NCBI RefSeq assembly: GCF_000315055.1
Contig: NZ_BAER01000074.1
Location: 1 to 64,000, forward strand
Direction: 5' to 3'
Origin: Paraglaciecola polaris LMG 21857
GTDB lineage: Bacteria > Pseudomonadota > Gammaproteobacteria > Enterobacterales > Alteromonadaceae
DNA: 64,000 nt
The notes beneath the pieces were generated by a model. The model was given only the letters and a program-made list of their open reading frames with translations. It ran no database searches and was not told where the DNA came from. Below are positions 31,254 to 41,040 of the stretch, piece by piece; the stretch's first letter is position 1; every line of letters starts with the position of its first letter. Position numbers and translations under genes: made by a program.

Positions 31254-32297
31254 ATGACGCACATTACATTGTCTAATGTTAAACTGGTGGCATTATGCGT
31301 GCTTGTTCTGTTAACCAGCACGCTTTTCGGTTGCGGGAAAAACAACCTCGCTCAGGTGTTTAATGAATACCAGCAACGTATGGCAAATGTGCTCGACACT
31401 CCTTTTGAAGCGAATTCAAATGACGGTACCATTACCCTTAACTACCCATCAAAGCGCGAACTAGTCTCGGCCATTGAAATACCGCAAATAGACGTTAAGC
31501 AGTTCTTCGCCCTTAATAAATGTGAAGTGAATGTCCTCATTGCCCAGCGAAACACCCCCCTAGGACGCACACAATTACCGTCAGTTCGTTATCTATATGA
31601 ACGTAACATGCTTTCAGCTTTGGCACATTGCATACAATTAATGCCAGAACAGCGCGTTAATTTAGAAAGTTGGATCACGCAAAAACGTCGAATATTGCCA
31701 CTTGTATGGGCCAACCTCATACAAACCAGTGATGAAATCATCAATGCCTTAGGTAACAACAGTGATTTTATCACTTCCCTAAGTTCATCGGATATCCAGC
31801 AAACACAAAGCGCCCTAACCTATTTATTACAACTAAAGCAACATCCCCAGGTAATCCTCGTCCCCGCCGAATTGGAGCAGCATCTGCAACAATTGTCGAA
31901 ACTACACTTACCCGCTAAGGCTTGGCGGACCCAAGCACTGATGACCAATGAATTAACGACTACCACCACCTGGCTCAAGCAACAAAACTTATTAACCAAA
32001 TGCCCCGATGGGCAAGCAAGCCAGAATATCCTCTATTTAAAAAACGTATTCACACTGTGGTTCATAGAGAAGATACAACCTATTGCTGGGCAGTTGAATA
32101 ATGTCCAATATACACTGCTTCCTTTGTACCAATCGATGAGCCAACAGCCAGAGTTAACCCCTCAGTTTCGTCAGTTTCTCGCCCAGCATAGTCAGATTAG
32201 CTTTAGCGCTTATCAACAGGCGATACAAGAGCATGTGCTGTTCTGGCAACAGCTTTTTAAGCACTGCTCTATCTCGCCAAGGGTCAGCACCAAATAG
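31254..32297 (+). CDS. DUF3080 lipoprotein
   Basis: A 347-residue lipoprotein with signal peptide and lipobox LFGC (Cys about 27). The mature part matches DUF3080, an all-helical family of gammaproteobacteria with unknown function. It follows the SDR gene by 9 bases and overlaps the convergent exonuclease gene by 14 bases at its end. Confidence 0.72.
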   Translation: MTHITLSNVKLVALCVLVLLTSTLFGCGKNNLAQVFNEYQQRMANVLDTPFEANSNDGTITLNYPSKRELVSAIEIPQIDVKQFFALNKCEVNVLIAQRNTPLGRTQLPSVRYLYERNMLSALAHCIQLMPEQRVNLESWITQKRRILPLVWANLIQTSDEIINALGNNSDFITSLSSSDIQQTQSALTYLLQLKQHPQVILVPAELEQHLQQLSKLHLPAKAWRTQALMTNELTTTTTWLKQQNLLTKCPDGQASQNILYLKNVFTLWFIEKIQPIAGQLNNVQYTLLPLYQSMSQQPELTPQFRQFLAQHSQISFSAYQQAIQEHVLFWQQLFKHCSISPRVSTK

Positions 32298-33039
32298 CGG
32301 ACACGGGTGATGTTTCGTCAGGGTAATATGTGGAGACTTGCGCTTGCAATAACTCTGCACACGCCAATGCATCCGTCAATGCATTATGTTGACGATAATA
32401 AGGCAGATGATATCGTGCACGGCAATCGGTGAGGCGAATAGAGGGCGTTTTTTTACCAAGTAAACTGCGCATAAAAGTGCGTTTTAGCGTACGGGAAAAA
32501 CGCGCTTCTAAGGCCATAGTATCAATGCAAGGAAAAACAATTTCTTCTCCTATATAGTGTTGCAAGGCCGAATTTAAAAAGCGTGTTTCAATATCCTTAT
32601 GATGAGCAACCACAATTTTACCTTGCAGGTGGAGCAGTAACTCGTCTAATACTGAGTTAAAACTAGGTGCGCTGGCGACGTCAGAATGGGTAATCCCATG
32701 GATCACCACAGATTTTGTTTTAAGCTCAGTATCCGGTTTAATGATCCAGTGTTTCGCTTCAGCGCAGCGTATACGCTGCGTCGTTAACGCCACAAGCCCA
32801 ATGCTGACAATACTATCCGTTTTAGGGTTAAGCCCAGTGGTTTCAAAATCCAGTGCAACCAGCGGCACGTCGCAAATAGGCGTATCTGCAGACACCGCAC
32901 CTTGAGCATAATATTGTTTAAGCGCAGGGTAACGAGCATTTTTATAACGCTTGGAAAATTCGCTAGACCAATCGAATTGTCCACCTAAGGGTTTCAACGT
33001 GGGTTTATCTTGTAGCGCATTTTTATCTAAGTAAAACAT
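32284..33039 (-). CDS. DnaQ-family 3'-5' exonuclease
   Basis: A 251-residue DEDD exonuclease. Exo I motif ALDFETTGLNPK (D and E), Exo II around VVAHHKDIETRF, and Exo III with H and D near HNALTDALACAELL define a DEDDh enzyme like Pol III epsilon, but no polymerase-binding C-terminus is seen. It may process DNA or RNA ends. It follows the DUF294 gene by 20 bases; this two-gene pairing recurs in marine gammaproteobacteria. Confidence 0.85.
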   Translation of the reverse strand: MFYLDKNALQDKPTLKPLGGQFDWSSEFSKRYKNARYPALKQYYAQGAVSADTPICDVPLVALDFETTGLNPKTDSIVSIGLVALTTQRIRCAEAKHWIIKPDTELKTKSVVIHGITHSDVASAPSFNSVLDELLLHLQGKIVVAHHKDIETRFLNSALQHYIGEEIVFPCIDTMALEARFSRTLKRTFMRSLLGKKTPSIRLTDCRARYHLPYYRQHNALTDALACAELLQAQVSTYYPDETSPVSAIWC

Positions 33040-33059
33040 CTATGCCTCTTAAAGCTGAA

Positions 33060-34946
33060 CTACAAATGGCGACCGGGTTGATAGCGATATTTCATATATT
33101 TTTGTGCATCACTTAAAATTTGAAACGCATCCCGCAGGTTTTTTCGCTCAAAGTCTGATAAGTACTCAGGTTCAATATCGTTATCAGGCTCGCGCTGCAT
33201 ATCTAAATCAAATGCTTGATGACGAATGCGCACCATGGCAATAAATTCAAGTGCATCCCTTAAGTCAACCCCGCGACCGGGCGGCAGTATTTTTGCGTCA
33301 ATCACATCATGCAAACGGGCAAAACTATTGCGTCCATTTGCCCCAACAGACAAAGCGTGAACACGAATTAAATCAGCGATGGGTGCCGTGCCACGTCGCT
33401 TCATGTTAATCGAATTGGTTTGACGCCCATCAGTCTCCATCACGAAGTCTTTAAAGAAACCTAATGGCGGTGTGCGTAGTAGTGCATTTCGCGCCATACA
33501 AGCTAGAAAACGTGAATTTTTATAAGCCTTTTTACGGATCAGTTGATTCAACATATCAGCCCAAACTTTCTTGCCCCACACACCATCGAGGTCAAAGAAT
33601 ATGGCGCTGTGTAATAATGTTTCAGGCGTGGGGTGATCAACCCACTGACTAAAATATTGCTCCCATACTTTTAAGGGCTGACGCCACTTTTTATTGGTCG
33701 CCATAATGCCCCCAGTACAATAACTGTAGCCACAACGATCGAGCCCATCACATACAAAATTCGCCAACGCGCTGAAATATTCATCGTGCACTTGGGGGTC
33801 AAAGCGATTATCCAGCACCAGTGCGTTATCCTGATCCGTCACAATCAATTGTTCATCTCTGGCCATAGAGCCAAGGGCTAAAAAGCAATAGGGTATCGGT
33901 GCAGGGCCAAACTTTTGTTCTGCCAATTCAAGTAGTCGTTGCTTAAAACTTCGCCCTATCACAGCCATAGCACTACCAATCATTTGTGAATTGGCATCTT
34001 CGTGAACCATCCTCGAGAAGCAGCCCCGCACTTCACCTGTCAGCGCAGCTAATTCATCAACATTTTGTGCGCTAAAAATACTCTTAACCACAAATAAACT
34101 ATTCTGGGATTCATAACGTAAAATATCTTGGTGGCTTATCAGACCGATAGGCTGGGATTTTTTAAGCACAGGTAAATGCATAACCTTATGTTTGAGCATT
34201 AACATCATGGCCTCAAACACATATTGATGACTCTGCACACTGGTTAATTGTGACGTCATAATATCCGTCACCGGCGCAGATAAATCTAATCCTTTGGCAA
34301 CCAGTCGACTACGAATATCCACGTCGGTGACAATACCGATAACAACATCATTATCTCGCTCAATATTGTCAGCGTTGTGTTCCTTGGAGATCAGAACCGA
34401 AGATACACCTTCTTCGGTCATGCGCACTGCCGCTTCTTGCACTGTGGTGGTAGGCGGAAGGATCAATGGTAATTGATCGATTAATTTTTCAACTTTCGCT
34501 GTCAGCAACGAATTATTGTCTTTTCTGTCCGCATTAGAATCACGTAGGCGACTGCGGTCTTCCACTTCAACAAAATCAGCAAATTGCTCGTCATTGTCAA
34601 AAAGATGATTGAACGTTTCAGCATCGATGAGATAAACAAGGGTGTCTTCAAGGGCCACGACTGGAAAGCGCACAGGACGATTACGCATAATGCCCAACTC
34701 TCCAAAGAAATTTCCTTCACCTAAGCGGTTATACAACTCACCATCGCGGCGGAACACTTCGACTGCACCGCTGCGAATAACAAACCATTGGTCGTTGTCT
34801 TGACCAAACGTGAGAATAGGTACGCCCGCTTTGTAATAGGCGATTTCAACCCGAGAGGCCACATGGGACAGCTCCTGGGTAGGTAAATCTGAAAACGGTT
34901 TATGCCGTTGAAAAAAATCGGTGACTTCAACTTGTTCAGTAGCCAT
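33060..34946 (-). CDS. cNMP-binding/CBS/DUF294 nucleotidyltransferase-like protein
   Basis: A 628-residue protein. Domains in order: cyclic nucleotide-binding domain (about 10-130), a CBS pair (about 155-275), a DUF294 nucleotidyltransferase domain with GSMARDEQ and the acidic pair in TDQDN (about 320-450), and a DUF294 C-terminal helical domain (to 628). This resembles GlnD-like nucleotidyltransferases controlled by small-molecule binding. The substrate is unknown. It shares an operon with the DEDDh exonuclease. A terminator lies between it and the BCCT gene upstream. Confidence 0.83.
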   Translation of the reverse strand: MATEQVEVTDFFQRHKPFSDLPTQELSHVASRVEIAYYKAGVPILTFGQDNDQWFVIRSGAVEVFRRDGELYNRLGEGNFFGELGIMRNRPVRFPVVALEDTLVYLIDAETFNHLFDNDEQFADFVEVEDRSRLRDSNADRKDNNSLLTAKVEKLIDQLPLILPPTTTVQEAAVRMTEEGVSSVLISKEHNADNIERDNDVVIGIVTDVDIRSRLVAKGLDLSAPVTDIMTSQLTSVQSHQYVFEAMMLMLKHKVMHLPVLKKSQPIGLISHQDILRYESQNSLFVVKSIFSAQNVDELAALTGEVRGCFSRMVHEDANSQMIGSAMAVIGRSFKQRLLELAEQKFGPAPIPYCFLALGSMARDEQLIVTDQDNALVLDNRFDPQVHDEYFSALANFVCDGLDRCGYSYCTGGIMATNKKWRQPLKVWEQYFSQWVDHPTPETLLHSAIFFDLDGVWGKKVWADMLNQLIRKKAYKNSRFLACMARNALLRTPPLGFFKDFVMETDGRQTNSINMKRRGTAPIADLIRVHALSVGANGRNSFARLHDVIDAKILPPGRGVDLRDALEFIAMVRIRHQAFDLDMQREPDNDIEPEYLSDFERKNLRDAFQILSDAQKYMKYRYQPGRHL

Positions 34947-34974
34947 GTAAGCTCACTTTATTGCGTAAAAATGA

Positions 34975-35000
34975 CAAATCCAGCCAAAGGGCTGGATTTG
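34975..35000 (-). terminator. Terminator after the BCCT transporter gene
   Basis: A perfect 11-bp stem (34975-34985 and 34990-35000) with a 4-base loop, followed by a T-rich run on the minus strand. Confidence 0.82.
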
Positions 35001-35018
35001 TATAACTAAACCTATGGA

Positions 35019-36644
35019 TTAGCGCGGTTCAGACATCAAGCCTTTTACCATGGAAAACGCGGCAATAAGCAATACAATGGTGAACGGAAATCCAGTGGAT
35101 ACCGCCATCGCTTGTAAAGCAATAAGTCCGCCGCCCAAAATTAGTGAAATAGCGACCAGTCCTTCAAACGCACACCAAAAAACACGTTGTGGTGTAGGTG
35201 ATTCAACCTTGCCTCCAGCAGAGATAACGTCGATTACCAATGAGCCTGAGTCCGATGAGGTCACAAAGAACACCACAACCAATATTATCGCAATAAACGA
35301 GGTAATATTAGCCAAAGGTAATCCTTCTAGTACAGCGAATAATTGCAACGGCAAATCTGCATTAACTGCTGTCTCATACCCATCGACCACAACTTGTTTA
35401 ATCGCTGTACTACCGAATACTGTCATCCAAAAAGCACACGCTAAAGAAGGTATCAGCAAAACCGAGATAATAAATTCACGTACTGTTCGACCACGAGAAA
35501 CTCGAGCGATAAACATACCGACAAAAGGACTCCAAGAAATCCACCAAGCCCAGTAGAACGCCGTCCAGCCTGTGGCAAAGCCAGTATCTTCACGGCCTAC
35601 CGGATTCGCTAACTCAGGCAAATAACGTATATAAGACACCACATTGTCGAAGAAGCCGGTAAATATGGCGATGGTCGGTCCAACAACCAATACGAAGAAC
35701 ACAAGCAATACCGCTAGCACCATATTAATTTGCGATAGTTTTTTCACGCCTGCATCAAGACCTGCCACAACAGAAAAGAGCGCGAGTGATGTTATGCCGA
35801 CCACTAATAATATTTCCGTCGTTTCACCTAGGGGTATACCAAAGACTGAATTCAGACCTGCCGCTGCCTGTGAAGCGCCCAACCCCAATGACGTGGCTAG
35901 ACCAAACAAGGTCGCTAAAATAGCAAGAATATCGATGATGTGCCCTGGCCAACCCCAAACGCGCTCCCCTAAAATGGGGTAGAAGACCGAGCGTATGGTT
36001 AAAGGTAAACCTTTGTTGAAAGAAAATAGCGCCAATCCGAGTGCCATTATGGCGTAAATAGCCCAAGGGTGAAGCGCCCAATGATATATAGATGCTGCCA
36101 TGGCGAGACTTTCAGCGCCCGCGGCATCACCTAATGCACCACCTAGCGGGGCGTAATCAATACGCACACCATTTTCAAATACTGGCCCAGCGAACGCGGT
36201 ACCAAAGTGACCTAATGGCTCACTAACGCCATAATACATCAAGCCGATACCCATGCCAGCGGCAAAAAGCATAGAGAACCAACCCGCATAACTATAATCG
36301 GGTTTGGCTTCTGTCCCACCTAAACGCACACGGCCCAGAGGGGATATGACTAACACCAAACACAAAATAACGAAAATATTGGCCGCGGTCATAAAGAAAC
36401 CATCGAGGTTACCCGTCAACCAATTACGGATATCACCAAAAAAAGGTTCGGCTTCCGTTTGAAACATCAAGGTCAAAGCAACAAAAGCAATAACCATTAA
36501 GCCTGACACAGCAAAAACGCGGTTGTGTATATCCAAGCCAAAAGGCCCAACATTAACCACTATGTTGTCTTGCCCTACCTGATAATCAGTATCAATGGGG
36601 TTGACTTCCCCGTCCGGTATCATCGGATCTTTATTTTCTTTCAT
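35019..36644 (-). CDS. BCCT-family betaine/choline/carnitine transporter
   Basis: A 541-residue transporter with about 12 membrane helices. It shows the BCCT glycine stretch GMGIGLMYYGVSEPLGH and the signature WAWWISWSPFVGMFIARVSRGR. Members import glycine betaine, choline, carnitine or DMSP, coupled to Na+ or H+, for osmoprotection or catabolism. The ATG at 36644, after AAAAGGA, is preferred over the adjacent TTG. The short C-terminus (MVKGLMSEPR) lacks a long osmosensing tail. It is a single gene next to a broken porin. Confidence 0.88.
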   Translation of the reverse strand: MKENKDPMIPDGEVNPIDTDYQVGQDNIVVNVGPFGLDIHNRVFAVSGLMVIAFVALTLMFQTEAEPFFGDIRNWLTGNLDGFFMTAANIFVILCLVLVISPLGRVRLGGTEAKPDYSYAGWFSMLFAAGMGIGLMYYGVSEPLGHFGTAFAGPVFENGVRIDYAPLGGALGDAAGAESLAMAASIYHWALHPWAIYAIMALGLALFSFNKGLPLTIRSVFYPILGERVWGWPGHIIDILAILATLFGLATSLGLGASQAAAGLNSVFGIPLGETTEILLVVGITSLALFSVVAGLDAGVKKLSQINMVLAVLLVFFVLVVGPTIAIFTGFFDNVVSYIRYLPELANPVGREDTGFATGWTAFYWAWWISWSPFVGMFIARVSRGRTVREFIISVLLIPSLACAFWMTVFGSTAIKQVVVDGYETAVNADLPLQLFAVLEGLPLANITSFIAIILVVVFFVTSSDSGSLVIDVISAGGKVESPTPQRVFWCAFEGLVAISLILGGGLIALQAMAVSTGFPFTIVLLIAAFSMVKGLMSEPR

Positions 36645-36696
36645 CAAAATATCCTTTTATAAAAACGTATATCAACATGCTCATTCAGCAAATTTG

Positions 36697-38045
36697 CTAG
36701 AAGTAATAACCAATGTTGATGTTAAAGCGTTGCTCTGTTTCATCACTATTGCCCGACGCACTGCCGCCGACAAAGGGTTGATTTTTAGCATGCACAAAAT
36801 CGAAATAGGTAAATAAGCCTCCCGCAGCAACAGACATTCCCAACACATTCATCATGGTGTTTTCACTGTTGTCGGACTTGTCATAGACTAATCCAAAATT
36901 GTTATAGAATTGCAGGTCGGTCACCGGACCAAAATCGACAGCCATGTCGTATGCAATATTCAATGTGGTAGATTTAGCATCTGCTGCAATCGAGTCATAA
37001 AATGAATATGCCCCCACTGCGAGCCTATCCGCTTGGCCGATATCGTAATCATATTGACTGTGCTGAAATTGAAGATGCCAGTTACGATATTGGCTGCTGG
37101 TATGAAATGCCCAAGCTTGGTAATCCCCTGCCCGGCGCTCTCCATTATGAATCCCCCCTTGTAATGCAGATACACCTACCTCAGTCTTCACCTCACCCGT
37201 TGTAAAATAGTAGGCAAAGCGCCCTGCAAGCGTATTGTATTCTCCGAGTCCCTCCGTTGGCTCATCATAAATGCCGTCGCCGTCATTTCTAATGCCCACA
37301 ATATCATATGAATAACGATCTGAGCGATTATCTACGTAACCATCAACACCACCCAGTTCATCATTTTTGAAAAAACCGAGATCAAGCTGCCAGTTATCGG
37401 CAATACTGCGCTTAAACACGACCCCTAAATCGAAGTCGTCTTCTAAACCAAGGTAATAGTTAGTACTGAAAAAATAATTCTGCGAATTATAGGCTTGATT
37501 GCCAAAAGGCACTTTGGTGATACCAGCTTGCACTTGCCAATTTTCGCTAAACTGGTACCCAGCATAAGCATATTTTATGGCCGTCATGTAATCAAAAAAC
37601 CGATTTCGCTGTTTAAAGTTACGCCGCCCACTTCACCGCTCATGTTGATGCGAAAAATATCGAAGTCGAAATCACCACCACGGTTTTTATTGCCATCATC
37701 ATAAGAGGTGTAGCTATAATTGGTACGAATAGCGCCACCGAATTCAATTCCGTCGCTATTTTCAGGCTCTGCTACCTCAGTCGTATTTGATTCCTGCGAT
37801 TTTTTTTGCTCGGCTAGATCAACAGACTCAGTCGATTGCTGATCTGAAGAGGCAGGCTGGCCAGCAGTGTCACTATTGGCTACGGAGGATTGATTTTCGA
37901 GCTGCTCTAGTCGAGCTTGCAATGCAGAAATTTGTGCTTTAAGTGTCGCCAGTTCTTGCGCGCTTACTTCTACAGCTGATGTGCTGAAAGAGCTCGCCAT
38001 TACACCTGATAACAGGGCCGGTCCGATACACTGTGTGAGTCTCAT
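36697..38045 (-). pseudogene. Porin gene broken by a one-base frameshift
   Basis: From the ATG at 38045 (after AAAGGA) the protein has a signal peptide, a coiled-coil segment of LKAQISALQARLEQLE type (about 30-50), a Ser/Glu-rich linker, and the start of a barrel (FGGAIRTNYSY). It then runs out of frame into a stop at 37584. The other frame continues with a coherent barrel to 36697, ending in the C-terminal Phe (INIGYYF) for BAM. Adding one base in GAAATCGG near 37603-37607 restores a typical segment SEYRFFDYM. This is either a recent mutation or a sequence error; the rest is intact, about 450 residues. Confidence 0.85.
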
Positions 38046-38784
38046 GCTATTTCCTTTGACGATATTAATTTGAATTTTGGTACCTCGTGTTAAAACTACG
38101 TCCTTGTGACAGCAATTAAACGTATCGTGGGTGTAAAGCCTCCACATATCGCTTATTGCTACTTATTATTATTTGAACGGATAGAGAAAGTGCCCCAACC
38201 TGTTCTGGGTGTTATAAAATTCGCTTTTAACGAAACCATAGGGTAAAGCAAACATTTGTCCGGTTCGCCGCTGGTAATTAGCTAGATATAGCAAAATGCA
38301 CACCAGTCGTGTCTCAATAGAGAAAACAACCAAAAATACATCGAACAGAACTCATTATGCGCCAATCAACACACTATTTAGATAAATAAATACTCTATCA
38401 ATAGCGCTAAAAATAACATCACAACAAGCGTGAAATCTTAACACACTTGTGTTTTTTGTTCACATAAACCAGAGAAATCCACCTCCCCAAAACCTAAATA
38501 AAACATTTTAAAAACAAAGTATTAAGAATATAACGAATGATTTCAAAACAAAATCAACAAGTTCACATTTTAAAATAAGAAATAGACAAAAAGTCAGAAA
38601 GGAATGAATAAACAAAAGGAAATTGACTGAAAGTAAAACAATTAGTATACGAATAAATAAATGAGAAATATCAAATGCTATATCTTGAATAGGCTAAATT
38701 AATACACACGAGTTAACTAAGATCAGTAAGAAAGAAACAATATTGTAAATTGTACAAACAAGCTGAAAATGAAAACTTAAGAAA
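38046..38784. other. AT-rich gap between porin and tRNA-Val
   Basis: About 740 bases without a gene. The stretch from about 38400 to 38780 is strongly A-rich on the + strand. The porin promoter must lie near its left end. A weak hairpin is seen at 38440-38460. No repeats or attachment site duplication of the tRNA 3' end is visible. Confidence 0.5.
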
Positions 38785-38861
38785 TGGTGCGTCCGAGATG
38801 ACTCGAACATCCGACCCCTACCATGTCAAGGTAGTGCTCTAACCAACTGAGCTACGGACGC
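38785..38861 (-). tRNA. tRNA-Val (anticodon GAC)
   Basis: A 77-base cloverleaf including an encoded CCA. The acceptor GCGTCCG pairs with CGGACGC; the D arm is AGCTCAGTTGGTTAGAGC; the anticodon arm CTACC-TTGACAT-GGTAG puts GAC at 34-36; the T arm contains GTTCGAGTC. It is very close to E. coli tRNA-Val(GAC). No second tRNA is nearby and there is no integrase. Confidence 0.96.
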
Positions 38862-38984
38862 ACTGTGTAGAAACTTGCTGAGGAATCCCTCGAAGCGGCG
38901 CGTATAATAACGATGCTTATGGGTGACTGCAAGCGCTTTTTAATACCAAACGTTTAGTTGCTGAAATTATACACAAAACGGTAT

Positions 38985-39618
38985 TTATAAACGTGAGCCA
39001 GCGTTAGTTTGCGTTAAATGATTAAGTAACGTAGGTGCTATGTCGTGGATATCTTTCACTTCCATTACCGCATCTTGTTCAATGGCGACTTTTGGCATAC
39101 CAAACACCACACAACTGGCCTCATCCTGAGCAACGGTAAAGCCGCCGTTGTGTTTAATGTTGCGTAAGCCTTGTGCGCCATCTTTACCCATGCCGGTCAA
39201 TATTGCTGCCACAACGTTGTTAGCAAAAGGCACTAAAGATTCAAACATCACATCCACTGACGGTTTATGCCCACTCACAATGCCATCTGGTTCAAGCTTG
39301 GTGCGGTAATCAGCGCCCGATTTAACAATTTTCAGATGCATCGCCCCCGGCGCCAAATATACAGTACCGGGCAAAATGCGCTCGTCGTGCTTAGCTTCTT
39401 TACCGCTACCTTACAACAGTCATTCAAACGTTTAGCAAACGACGTGGTAAAACCAGGTGGCATATGCTGGGGTTAGCAGGCATAGACATCAGCACTTTTT
39501 TAATGGCCTCTGTGCCACCGATCGATGCCCCTATCGCAATTATTTTTTCAGTACTGAGCAGTGGCAACCGAGTTGGCGGAGACACCTTGGATGGCTGAAC
39601 ACGTTTCACTTTTGCCAT
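38985..39618 (-). pseudogene. cheB methylesterase-domain relic
   Basis: Three reading frames together give the catalytic domain of chemotaxis methylesterase CheB. Frame one (39618 to about 39476) has IIAIGASIGGTEAIKK with the catalytic serine. The second (about 39475 to 39395) has [17 protein letters not shown] with the catalytic histidine. The third (from about 39400) has [11 protein letters not shown] to GMGKDGAQG with the aspartate. About 19 bases are missing between the first two, and one base between the last two. The receiver domain normally at the N-terminus is missing altogether. No other che gene is in the window. It cannot make a functional enzyme. Confidence 0.85.
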
Positions 39619-39942
39619 TGCAACTAAGTGAATCTTTCAACGATCACCTTTGATAACGTTGTATCCCTCCACTGATTCAATAAAATAGCAGTGAAAATGA
39701 CAAAAGTTAGTGAACACTACAAGGTTTGGTGGGGAGAACTAAACAGCCCATTTAGCCAGTTAGTACTTTACGCGTAGAATACATATATCGGTAAATAAAA
39801 AGACGTATTTGATTGGCCTTTCAACATATTTCGTTACCACTTTTGCCCGTCAAGCCCAGTGACTCCTTCGATTTTTATCAGCAGTTGCAACACTTTTTAC
39901 GGTAAGATTATCCTCTGTTTTATTTACCCTTTAATTTTGTTT
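39619..39942. other. Gap between cheB relic and patatin gene
   Basis: About 320 bases. No remnant of a CheB receiver domain is recognisable. The promoter of the patatin gene should be here; no clear ribosome site precedes its ATG. Confidence 0.45.
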
Positions 39943-40992
39943 ATGTTAGATATTTACGCAGGAAAATCAGCTTTAGTGCTGATTGAGAAAGAAGGATTTC
40001 AGCAACACGTATTCAGTTCATTTCTGGGTGCCAGCGGTGGCCCTAAATGGTTTAGTTTATTTGGTTTAGACAAACATCTATTCGGCCATTTTTTTACACA
40101 GCGTAGCCAGCCCCTCAATCTAATAGGTTCATCCGCAGGCGCGTTTCGCGCTGCATGCTTCGCGCAAAATGATCCTGTGGCGGCCATCAGTCGTTTAGCA
40201 AAGTATTATTCACAGACATCTTACGCCGACAAAGTCACTCCGCTGGAAATCAGTGATAGTGCTCGGGTGTTGCTCGATCGCGTGTTGGGCGAAAATGGCG
40301 CCCAAGAAATCATCGACAACGCTATTTTTAATGCACATTTTTTAGTAGCCAAATCAAATGGCCTCGTGGCGTCTGAACGCAAACCGCTGCAAATAGCCGG
40401 ATTAGTGAAAAGCTATGCACTTAATCGGTTCAACCGTAAATTATTGACCAAGCAATATGAGCGATTTGTTTTCCAAAATGCGCGCAGTACACTGAATATA
40501 AAGGACGAAAGCGGATTCTTGACCCACAAAGTATCGCTGACTCAAGACAATATCAAAGAGTCGTTATTGGCGTCAGGTTCGATACCCATGGTGATGTTAG
40601 GAATTAAAAATATACCTGGCGCGCCAAACGGCATGTATCGAGATGGCGGTATTATTGATTACCATTTTGATATTAGCCTTAACAACTCCTCTGGCTTGAC
40701 CTTGTATCCCCATTTCAATGCCCAGCCTAAAGCGGGTTGGTTTGACAAGTCTCTCAAGCGCCCAGTCAACCTGCAAAATTACGATAAAACTGTCATGTTA
40801 GTCCCGTCTAGTAAGTTTGTTGACTCCTTACCATTTGGTAAAATTCCCGATAGAGAAGATTTTACCAAAATGACCACTGACGTGCGTATAGCCTATTGGC
40901 AAAAAGTGCTCCAGGAAACGGAAGCTCTAGCAGTCAGCTTTGCTGAATTTGTTGAACAGCAAGACCTGTCAAAAATAAAATTACTCGCCTAA
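39943..40992 (+). CDS. Patatin-like phospholipase
   Basis: A 349-residue protein starting MLDIYAGKSALVLI. It has the patatin catalytic dyad: G-x-S-x-G as GSSAG (residues 62-66, Ser64) and Asp233 in DGG. An oxyanion-hole glycine run SGGPK lies at 31-35. Patatins are serine lipases or phospholipases, some intracellular effectors. There is no signal peptide on this start; a longer frame from 39859 would add a hydrophobic segment, but lacks a ribosome site. It stands alone, followed by a small GATC-containing hairpin. Confidence 0.82.
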   Translation: MLDIYAGKSALVLIEKEGFQQHVFSSFLGASGGPKWFSLFGLDKHLFGHFFTQRSQPLNLIGSSAGAFRAACFAQNDPVAAISRLAKYYSQTSYADKVTPLEISDSARVLLDRVLGENGAQEIIDNAIFNAHFLVAKSNGLVASERKPLQIAGLVKSYALNRFNRKLLTKQYERFVFQNARSTLNIKDESGFLTHKVSLTQDNIKESLLASGSIPMVMLGIKNIPGAPNGMYRDGGIIDYHFDISLNNSSGLTLYPHFNAQPKAGWFDKSLKRPVNLQNYDKTVMLVPSSKFVDSLPFGKIPDREDFTKMTTDVRIAYWQKVLQETEALAVSFAEFVEQQDLSKIKLLA

Positions 40993-41006
40993 ATTAATCA
41001 ATTATT

Positions 41007-41024
41007 GGGATCGAATAAGATCCC
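41007..41024 (+). terminator. Small hairpin after the patatin gene
   Basis: GGGATC/GATCCC arms (41007-41012 and 41019-41024) around a 6-base loop, 14 bases after the patatin stop. No T-run follows, so termination is uncertain. Both arms carry Dam sites. Confidence 0.4.
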
Positions 41025-41040
41025 CGTAAAATTGTTTAAC

